Source: Siderastrea siderea (taxonomy: Eukaryota > Cnidaria > Anthozoa > Scleractinia > Rhizangiidae). Taken from it: a stretch of DNA of 64,000 nt. A model generated the notes under the pieces. That model was given only the letters and a program-made list of their open reading frames with translations, searched no databases and had not been told where the DNA came from. Of the stretch, positions 1 to 10,491 are shown piece after piece; the first letter of the stretch is position 1, and the number at the start of each line of letters is the position of its first letter. The translations under genes were made by a program, and so were the position numbers. Location: contig OZ034966.1 in assembly GCA_964030785.1 (NCBI GenBank), positions 1,434,501 to 1,498,500 of the forward strand. Reading direction: 5' to 3'.

Positions 1-1096
1 ATATCTTTAGCATTGCTTAAGCCGTTTTGCGAAGACGAAGTAACAAGTTCGCTAATTTCAGTAACTGCAGATTTTTTGCCCATTAGATCATTTAATACTT
101 TCCATGTATTCTTGGGGTCGCCAAGATTGTCGTGCAATTTTTTGCGATAATAGTTCGATTTAGCGCACTTCACAGCACGATTAACTTTGTTTCGCATGTT
201 TCTGTAACAATTCCAATCGTTTTCTGAGCCCGTTTTTATCGCTCTTCGCTTCAGGGAATTTCTGGTCATCATTTGTTGTTTAAGGTTGGAATCCAACCAA
301 GGTGTTGGTTTGTTGCGTACTCTTATGACCCGTTTTGGTGCATGTTTATCGACGATGCGTAAGAAAACGCGCTTCCAGTTTTCCCAGGATTCATTTATAT
401 TCATCGAGTTGTCAGTTTGAGGCCAATTCGCATTTGTGAGGTCTGATATAAAGGAATTAGCATTAAACAGCTTGAAATTTCTGGTCTCGACATATCTAGG
501 ATTCTTTCTTGGGATACCCACTTTTCTGACTGCATAAATAAGGTAATGATCACTTATAGAGAGTGGATATACACCAGAATGTACTATACTCTCTGGATTG
601 TTTGCGATGAATAAGTCAATTAACGTTGAACTATTTTCTGTTACCCTAGTTGGCTCCTTTATGAACTGAAACAATTGGTATGTCTCCAAAAGATTAATTA
701 GACGCGTCGTATGTGATTCCCTAGTGACCGACAGAAGGTCGCAATTTATTTCACCAGTTATGTAAATATCTGTGTAGTCAAATTCAGCTTTGTTTATAAG
801 CTGTTCAAAAATATCAAAACATTCAACTGGCGAGTGAGGTGGCCGGTACCAGCAGTAGACTAGGAATGGTTTTGAATTTGGTTTTTTCACCTCTAATGCT
901 AACAGTTCCAAGGAGCTACTTTCAAGATCTGTTCGTCTTCGGATATTTATGGAACTGCGAACATAAGCACAAACACCTCCGCCATTTCTATTTCTATCAT
1001 TCCGAACCACAAAATAACCAGGAATTTGGATTAAACTGTCGGGGATTGTTTCATCAAGCCTGGTTTCATTTACGGCAAGAATATCAAACGGTTGTT
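1..1096 (-). mobile_element. LINE non-LTR retrotransposon fragment, endonuclease and linker region
   Basis: A single open frame runs on the minus strand from about 1096 to the left edge without a stop. It encodes the APE-type endonuclease of a CR1/L2/Jockey-like LINE. Visible signs are N-E-T-R (catalytic Glu region), a GGGVC motif after an N-D-R-N stretch, W-Y-R-P-P, T-G-E-I-N-C-D where families usually have G-D-F-N-D, and the C-terminal S-D-H motif. After it comes the usual basic linker with PWLDS. The reverse transcriptase would lie beyond the window. The 5' end stops at a GGAT microsatellite, so the copy is 5'-truncated. It sits in an intron of the factor B-like gene, on the same strand as that gene. 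The intact frame suggests a fairly recent copy. The exact clade cannot be told without the RT domain. Confidence 0.85.
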
Positions 1097-1131
1097 TTGA
1101 TGGATGGATGGATGGATGGATGGATGGATGG

Positions 1132-1163
<32 letters not shown>

Positions 1164-1250
1164 GTGGAAGGAAGGAAGGGCGGTTGGACGGATGAAATGA
1201 GATGGGATCTATGGTTGGATAGCTGGACGGGTGGACGGACGGACGGTAAC
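1097..1250. repeat. GGAT/GGAC microsatellite
   Basis: Near-perfect GGAT tetramers run from about 1097 to 1170 and then decay into GGAC-rich and mixed units. Short frames here coding Met-Asp-Gly-Trp are repeat artefacts. The array separates the LINE fragment from the trypsin exon at 1276-1399. Confidence 0.9.
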
Positions 1251-1275
1251 ACAATTAGGAAGCTTGAGTACTCAC

Positions 1276-1399
1276 TCTTGAGGATTTTTACGGATTTTAC
1301 GTTCTCCAAATATGGGGTTCCAGTAATAAAAACAGTGTGCTGCTGTCAGGAGCCATCGACGAGCGATCAAAGCACCACCACAAGTAAGCCGAAGCTTTC
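1276..1399 (-). CDS. CFB: factor B-like trypsin domain, catalytic-His exon
   Basis: Phase 1 in, phase 2 out. It codes [20 protein letters not shown], containing the catalytic histidine of TAAHC. Acceptor TTCTAG, donor GTGAGT. The Asp and Ser exons are outside the window. Confidence 0.92.
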
Positions 1400-4300
1400 C
1401 TAGAAGATAGAATGGAGCTTAAACTCATAACATGGTAACACAAAATTAATTGCTTCTCACATAAGAGGACCCCTGTTACTAGCTAATGTTGGGGAACAAT
1501 AGTCAGGAATCTTTAACTTTGGCAAAAGTGTTTTATAAATCTAAATAATATATGTAGATGTTGTTTCATATATTTATTATATAGACAAGAGTGTTTTAAT
1601 GGCAAATAGAGCACTCTTAAAATTCATGGGAAACTACATCCAGGACTCGAATGGATGAATATTTTCCCTGTCTGCCATTTACCGATGACTTCATTTCCCG
1701 CTCTTACACCGTTGCTTGTTTAAATCACTCTTGTCTATTTAATAAAAAAGAAAATTACCAGGCGGGTTGAAGATATGACTTTTAATTTTACCGTGGTGAG
1801 AAACAATACTCACTTGCTGCGCTCTTTCGTAAAAAAAAATTGTTAATTTCGCTCAAAAATAAAGTTTAAATCTAAGTCGGAAATATAAAAATTAGTGCCA
1901 GTCTTTTTTCCGGCTCTCTTCCTACCCCTCTTGGCTGATTGGAGTCCCAAAAGCCTTTTTGGGATAAGCTTTTAGTGTAAATGCTGAAATTCTCATGAAC
2001 CACCTTTCAAAAATATATTCAGGTAGATATATATTTATATTTTTATAAGTAACTTCTTTTGATAGCTTTTAGCACAGCTTCAATGTAACAAATCATAATC
2101 TGTTGCCATGATTCCCCTTACCCCCCATTCCCCCCCCCCCCCCCCCCACTACGAATGGACCTGAGCCTAAGGTTCGGTTCGGTGAGTCTTGAAGTTTCAG
2201 CTTCCCATGTGCAACTTTGGAGGAAAACAATATTTGGCGATATAGTCTTCAAATGTGGCACAATTCTTCTTTTCAGCATTTGTTTTGCAAACTAGGAACG
2301 TTCAATATTTTTTTATTTATAATTTTTTTTCTGCGTGTAATGAGAAGTTTTTCAGAAGCGAGAACTTTCGGAAGGGCGACCTCAATTTTGACGCTAAGAA
2401 AAACACCTCCAAGCTACTAATTAGAAAAGTATGTGAAAGCGGTTAAAAGATTTGGAAAGCTCTCGAATAGTTACAGTAAAAAAGCTTGATTTTAGAAGGT
2501 TTACGAAAGAAGAGGAAAACACGCCAATACAAAAAGCTAGCAGAAAAATGCGTGCTCTGCACGTGCGTCATAATTCTTGCTGCATTACTCAGAAGACACC
2601 TGCAAAACAACATTGGTGTGCTATGGGTGTTACGGCAAAGCGCATCAGGATTGACTACTTTCTAATTTACTCTGTTTTCAGAATTTTCAAAGTAAACGAA
2701 TTATGGAGACGATGGATTGTAAACGATGGGTTATAACCCTTCAACCAATAATCAATTTTTTTGTTAATTTACAACAAAGAAAGCAATGGAATTACACCTT
2801 TTGCCGGTCATTAACAGAAAATAAAGTATCATCATTTTCGTTTAGAAAAATTCAATAACATTTGTGAAATTTTATTTTCGTGATGGAATTTTTATTTTAC
2901 CTATTCGTTACTTCATTACAATAGCGTTTTGAGATTTTCATTTTCATGTTGTTCTACAGTACTATGTCTTCAGAAAATCAATAACTGGTTTTGCAACGTC
3001 GTTTACGTGTAGGGAATTTCATTTATTATTACCGCAAAAATCCTGGTAAATTTCTCTGTTTTTAACATCTTGACTAATGTTCGCATGATATGTAATTCGC
3101 AAACGTGCGGCTGACGAACTGAACTCCTGTTTACTCTGTGGTGTAGTGTTATGTTTGTACACAGTTCCCGCCCGGACTTCATTACGGGCACTCGCTTCCT
3201 CCTTGTAGCGTGTATAAAATTAAACATTTAAAGATAAAGAAAGCTGTTGTTTGTGCATCTACAGCGTACACACGTATGTTTGTTGTTTTTGTTCGTCCGA
3301 AATACACTGTAAAACGAACTTATGACTAGAATTTTAAATGAAATTGCGTAAATTCTAACGATGTTCCAACACGTGTTATTGTCTAAAGACGCTATAGACT
3401 GTATACAATACGAAAATGAAAATCTTAAAATGTTATTGAATTTCACTCACACATTTTCCTCACTTAGAAGTGACGAATAACTTAAACGAAAATTCCTTTA
3501 CGAAAACGAAATTCCATAAATGTTATTGAATTCTAATAAATGAAAATGAAAATTTATTTCTTGCTAATGAAGGGTAAAAGATGTAGTTTTGATTAGAAGG
3601 TAGATTATAACGGACTTTTCGCGAGATTTTGGTAAAGTCAACATCATGAGTTACCTGGAATACCAAATTAGAACTCTTCTGGGTTTTTAATCATTGTTGG
3701 GTTTGTTCGCTAAGACTCTAAAAACTCACAAAAATCAGTAAGTCTCTTCGTTATTTAAGACGAAAATTCGGCTAATCCATTTTAATCTGTAAGGATCGCT
3801 ACAACCGGGCTGCTTTAGGTTAGCGCCAAACGCTTAAAAATTGAAATTTAATTTAGAAGCTCTTCTTAGCTTGTCTCCTTTGACGGAGTTGTGTCAACTG
3901 CCTATGGAAGTTGTGGTTTTTCACTGGTGCACTGTGAGCAGGCAAAAGCCGAAAATCGAGGACGCATCGACGAACCTCACCCAGGGATGGAACCCTAAGG
4001 TAGGGTGTGGTGTTGTGATTCCTTACAACAAGGCTGTGTAATTCAGGGTTGAATGTTTTACCATCACTACATTAAATTCTTATTTTATCAGCCGCTGTAC
4101 TTTTCCTTTTTTATAAATTTGAAAAAAACACAGTTTCAATACCTTTGTTGTTGAGTTTGTATATACCAATCTGCCAAGGCCACCATCCTCTTTCTGAGTC
4201 TCTTCCACCGACGATTCGAGCCCTAAAATTAACTGGACTTTCACCACATGGGGAATAATCTAAGAAAACAAAACAAAACGAAGCAAAGAACAAATAGTGA

Positions 4301-7300
4301 GTTGCCAATTTGTTAAAGAGATGCAATACTCTGTGTCTGGATACACTAACGAGGTTTTTTTACGTTTTTGTTTTGTTGTTGTTGTTCACTATTTGAGCAA
4401 AAAAACATCAACAGGAGAACAAAAATTCCTGACGGACAAAGTCAGTAAGTTTTCATGAGGAACTCTTTTTGACCTATTTGCTGGTGACCAGCCGCTCCAA
4501 AAATGAAGTAACAAGTAAGTACATATGATTATCATCCGCTTCTTTGGGAGATGCTTAGAAGGTATTTGTACGCTCTCTTTTTGTATGACTGTACACCACA
4601 GAAGGAAATGTTCCTAACGATGTTATATCAGGGAGCATGTTTCATGTTCTTATGGCGGAGTGTGGAAAACTTCTATCACTGGGGTTGGTTCTAGCATTTG
4701 GCAAATGAACGTGTATGTAGGCTGACATTGGACGTGCACGTTTATGACCTCGACGTTTTCCAGTGCGTCGGGAGGTCAGTACGAGTGTCAAGGCAAATTT
4801 GAAGACCACCACGACAATGACGACGATTGGATGACGTGAGCGGTTGATTTAACAAATCGTTGTCAAAACTTATAGTGTATTTTAAACGAAAGTGACACAT
4901 TTCCTGTAATTGGTCAGTCACTTCATGATGGACCTACATGTACTAATTTCGTCGTTGCGTAGTACGTCTCCCTTATCGTTAGTAGCAATGTATGTGTTTC
5001 ATGTTCCTTGAAAGCGAAATGGCAAACTATGCCACGAAGGACAGAAGAGTGACAAAAGCACGACAAAAACGTCCTTCAAGCAGTGAATCTGGCTATAATA
5101 TTCGCTGAAAGTAGTATAGAACTTGTATCACTTGGAATTGTGTAAGGTCACTGTAAGGAATAATTTAAGGCTAACTTAAACTTGACCATTCTTTATCTCT
5201 ACTGCTTTCGTAATAGCGTCCTTAGGATTCTTGTATTTTCTGACCGAGATCCCATGATCGTCATCTTCTTCAGCAGATGCATTGTCCATCACCTTCCGCG
5301 TTCTTACCTTTTTACCAATACTTTCTAAAACATTACATCAGGACACTGAAAGAACTTATTTAGGCTGATTTGAACTTACCAATTTTCATCTTTATTGCTT
5401 TTTTAACGGCTTGCTCAAGCCTTGAATAGTCTTTCAGCGAGATCACGTGATCATCACCTTCTTCAGCCGACGCAATGTCCATCAGCTCACGTCTTCTTAC
5501 CCTTCTTCCGACACCTTTGAGAACATGACAAATCAAGTTTTAGGGACTTCCTTTAAATTGCATGAATTTTATAATCTGTCATAGCTATGTGAAGCTTCAG
5601 CAAGAACATTTATCATAAGCAAGAGTAATAAGTTAGAATAAGGACATTTTGACGAGGAGGTAGGGCAGCCCTAGTGCTAGTATCCAGCAGCCGAAAGAAA
5701 AGTTATACCGGATTTACAAGCAAATCGTTCAAGCAGTGTTAACCTCCTGCCTGAGACGTCTCAAGTGACACGCTTCAGTTTACTCGATAAATGAGAAGTT
5801 CGCAAGGGAAAACTAATTTTTGTCTGTGAAGTTTATTTTTCAGTTTCGAAATCAGCAAACCACTATGAAGATAGACTTTTAGCAAGTATCAAAGGCGTTT
5901 GTTATCAGACATTTTGTACCGAACAAACATCGTCGAGATACGCTGCTATTCCCCAAAAAAATTTATTCTCTGTACGATCGAGAAGTAAATTTAGTTTCGA
6001 TTTCATGAAGTAACTTGTGGCTTTAGCAATGAGCACAAAGTAGTCCCGGAAAGGCGAGCTATCCCAACGAATACCTAAAGTTTTTACAAGGGGAAAAGGT
6101 TGTCCCGCCTGCCCTGAGGGTGTTCCTTGCATGCTTGTCCGCACACGTTAATAAGACAGGCAATGCCAATATCAATCGGTAGTCTCCATTACATATATGG
6201 TAAACAGAGAACTCTGACTAGGAAAATTTAGTAAGCCCCTTCCCTCTATCAAGCTGCCTCCTCCCATTCTAATAAGCTCAGTCCCCCACTTTTTGACACC
6301 TATAATTAATAAGCCCCCGGAGGCATTATAAAGGAAACAAGATAGCTCACTTTTACCACGTCCTAAAAATTGATTTTCTGAAATATTTAATTTTGGGTTT
6401 TTTGTGCACAGTTCCAAGTCAGGCAAGAATCTTTTAACAGCTGCCAAGTACATGTAGAGTTAGGTAAGTTTTTCACTGAACGATATCCCATGATGGGAAA
6501 AAACCAATGACAAACAATTCATGAGAAAATTTCTTGGTGTGCATATATGATCGTAGTTATTATCGTCTCGCCTAGCGAAAACTCGTTGATATCGTTAATG
6601 CAATCAACTCGTTATTACTTAAGCCCGACAGAGAAGTCCATCCATTGATTTTCTTGTCTAAAAAACCCGTGAGTCCCACAATATTTTCCCTCTTTTTTCC
6701 AACAAAACCTTCCCTTTGATACTTAGGAGAAGAGGTGTCTAGCAGTCAGATAGTATGATCTTACCAACGGCGTATATTTCAAAGTCTTCCTGTTCTCGAA
6801 GAATTTTTGCTTCTCTTTTGGGAGGGCCACCGACGTTGGACTGTCCGTCCGTAATGAACATCATCGCTCTTTTGCTATCTTCGCGAGCATTTGGCACAAC
6901 AACCCTCCTGACTAGCTGTAAAGCCAGAGTAGAAGCAGTGGCCCCTCCCATGTAATGAACTTTGTCAATTTCCTTCATGACTTTCTCTATTGTATCCACT
7001 TTAGCATCTCCCAAATTGAACTCAAGCTTGGCCTCCGTGCCAAAAGTCACAAGTGCTACTCGGGTTCCATCAGACCTAAGGATGGTAATTTCACCGACAT
7101 AAACAAAGGTTTTACCATGTTATACGCTTGACAAGACGTCAAGATATCATGTTTCATTTTAGAATGGCGGGCTAGACTTGGAAATCTTGATCATAGTGAA
7201 TTAAATATAAATACCGAACGATCCTTAGTGTGAAATTCCCGTACTAAGGCGTCATGGTTTAGTTATTAGTGCGTTTCATCCGCCCACGGAAGATGTAACT

Positions 7301-10300
7301 TACATATACGCAGCTAATTATCACAAATTCAATTACCTTTTACTCATACCAATCGTTTTGATGAGTTCCTTTGCAAATCCCAAACCTTTTGTAAATCCTT
7401 CCCTCTTTACACTGCTAGAAGCGTCAAGTATAAACACTAGATCCAATCCACCATCGGAGTTCAAGTTTATGGCTCTTCCTCGTGTATCCATGCCTTGAAC
7501 GTTTGTTTTGTTGCATCCGGTCTCATTTTCGTGGTTACAAGTATATTCCATTAAGGTATCAATCACGTTTTTGCGAAGAATGAAGGCAGTCGTGTTCAGG
7601 TCTTTAAATTGGTCTTCAAATTCATCTGCATAGAAAACAAAAGCACTTTAAGAAATAAAGTGGTCAACCACAAATCAAGTCAATTTATTCCACAGTTAGC
7701 CAGTTACGTTGCTATCTTATGCAACTTATGCAACATTTGTACCGTGTTTACACCTCTTCTTTTTCTCTCAATGCTTCCGTTTAGTAGTCTATCTGCTTTA
7801 TACATAATAGTGCTTTTTATTATCGTATTATTATTTATATATTAGTAATTACATGTTTAGAGTGGAAAATGGGGCACTTAACTGTTTTAATGAGTGGTAA
7901 CTGTGGAAATCTGTCTTCTCGTTCACATTTGCCTGTTCTTTGTCTAAGTTAGTTCCTCCATTTGGGCTTTCAGGTAAGGGCTTAGGTGGTCAGTCGAATT
8001 AATTCCCATTTTTTATGCACTACAAAAATGGTTACAACAACTCTTTCATGACAAAGAATAAAATTTAATGCCAATTGAATAACATTGTTGTCATTCTGTG
8101 TTAAAAACCGTCGAGGCGTAAATAGAGTGATTTGTTTTTATTATTATTTCTTTTGTTTTGTTTTGATTTCAGTTCAAATTGCAATTGCTGCTTGAAAACT
8201 GCTATCACAGCAGGGCAATGACAGTGGTGGCAAACGATTCCCTGATAATCAAGTCTTAACACTGTTTATTACTTCTACAATGTATTTATAATTTATGCTT
8301 TTCGACTAAATTGTACTGTAAATGAGAAGCATTCAACCTTAAGTAAATTCTTAATGACTGTTGAAAGGAGTCTATTACTTCAAGCAGTTCTGCTTCTCTA
8401 TAGACTCCCTATCACTTTTTGGTTTTTCTTTGTTTATAAATTACATTTTGTACACTGCCAAAGTAACGGAAGTAATAAAGTTCAGGTTGATATTGAAACA
8501 ATATATGTTTCAATCTCAACTTCAACTTTATTATTATGCTACGTTCGGTTATTTCTGTTTACCTCTACAAATTGCCTCTGTGCCATTCCAAGTGCCATTT
8601 TCCATACACTTTCTCACAGCGGAGCCTTTAAGCACATAACCATGTTTGCACTCAAATCTGACGATGTCTCCACTATTATATCCGCTACCATATTTCCTCC
8701 CACTAATAGGAGTACCAAGAACAGGGCAGTCTGTACCTGGAAAGGATAAGCATTAAATTGAGACCTTGAAAAAAACATTGACAACAACAGCAACATCGCA
8801 ACTACAACGGCAACAACTGAAACATGACTGACGGTTTTTGCACGCTAACCTCGACTTCCAGATAGAATTAGAATGGACAGAATTCTTCTTAAATTAGTTT
8901 GTCAGTGATTTGCTTAGAGAATTTCCAAAGCCCTCATTACGTATACATCGAAAGACATTCCAACGCTTTCTTTTTTCATTATGATCAATTTCTTTCAAGT
9001 TCATCCTCATTTGATTTGTTTGAGGATTTCCACGTTTTCCTTTTGCCATAGGAATAACCCTAAGCCAAAAAACTGAAAATGTCGAAAGATTTGTAAACAA
9101 TTTACTTACTTCTGTCCTGACAAGTTGTCAGAGATCCATTCCATTCCCTATTTTCCATACAGGTTCTTTCCCTTGATCCATGCAGTTCAAAACCAGACTG
9201 ACAGGAAAATCGTACCTTGCTTCCAATTTTAAAATGTCCAAACCGATCACCATTTTCCGGTCTCCTTGGATCGGGGCAAGCTTTCTCTGTAGCACAGCAT
9301 CACATACAGAAAAAGAAGAACAGAAAATCACAATCTTCTTTGTATAGGTTTAACCCATGGCAGGTAGAGCACTGAATGCAAGACAGAGAAAGACGAATAT
9401 TCTTTCTTCTGCCAAAAAAAAGGCGAAAGGCATCTCAGAGTGATCACAGTCTTAGTTGCATTTTGTATACTTAAAGAACAATTAGACCCTAGTCCTAAAT
9501 AAACTAAACACGCTTCTAAATCTCGAGAAACCTGGATATCACCTTAAGAATTCAAAAATTTGATTGTAATGTTTTAACGAAGTCTGTTTCCAAAAGAAAA
9601 ATCACTCAGAAATGGTCATAAAAACATCTTTTTTTCTTAAATTATTCACACTTTTGTAGTTGACTGGTATTTACTAGGCCAGGAAAGGTGCTGTCTTTAC
9701 CGGAACCTCTAAATTTGATCAAAACCAATTAAAATGCACCAGTCTTTACTCTACTAGACATATGTAATTTTTAAATGGCTATATTGAGATCATGGGCAGA
9801 TCATTCACATCGTATTAACCAACAATGTATTCAACAGAAAAAATATGTACAGACATGTATTTGTCTCTATCCTTTAGGAAGTGCTCACCTTTGCAGTAGG
9901 GCAATCTTCGAGAACTCCACCCGAATTCTAAGCAAGTAATAGTATCAGAACCTTTGAGTTCATATCCCTCATTGCACTCAAATAACAGTGTAGCACCAAA
10001 GCGATAGTTAGGATCCGATGTGGAAACATTGCCGTTTCTTATTGTTAGCCTTCCAGGATTCCTACATCCCATTGCTGAAAAGTCAAATAGCAAACATTTG
10101 AAAACCCGGCGAACTCTCCTAAGGTGTCATTATGAGTCATTATCTGACAATCTATAGCGGCTATAACCAATTCTGAAGATTTTTCAAAATCTCCTATAAG
10201 GAAACGATAAAACGATATGGGGAAGCATACGGTTTCCTTACCCGTCGGAGATTAAAGTAAAGAACATACTTCAGAGTTCATTCATTCAGAATCACTAATT

Positions 10301-10435
10301 GATTTATTTTGTATTTACTCTTATATTTCCATTTTTCCATGAGCCCGCCCCGATATAGTGTCATCGCTACCCGCGGGCTTTCAAGGACTGTCAATTATTG
10401 TGTTATTGTTTCAATAAAGTCGTTGTTGTTGTTGT

Positions 10436-10491
<56 letters not shown>

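Noticed and set aside
839..1403. Overlapping frames rich in Met-Asp-Gly-Trp and Ile-His-Pro-Ser
   Set aside because: Products of the GGAT microsatellite and the antisense of the LINE and trypsin exons.
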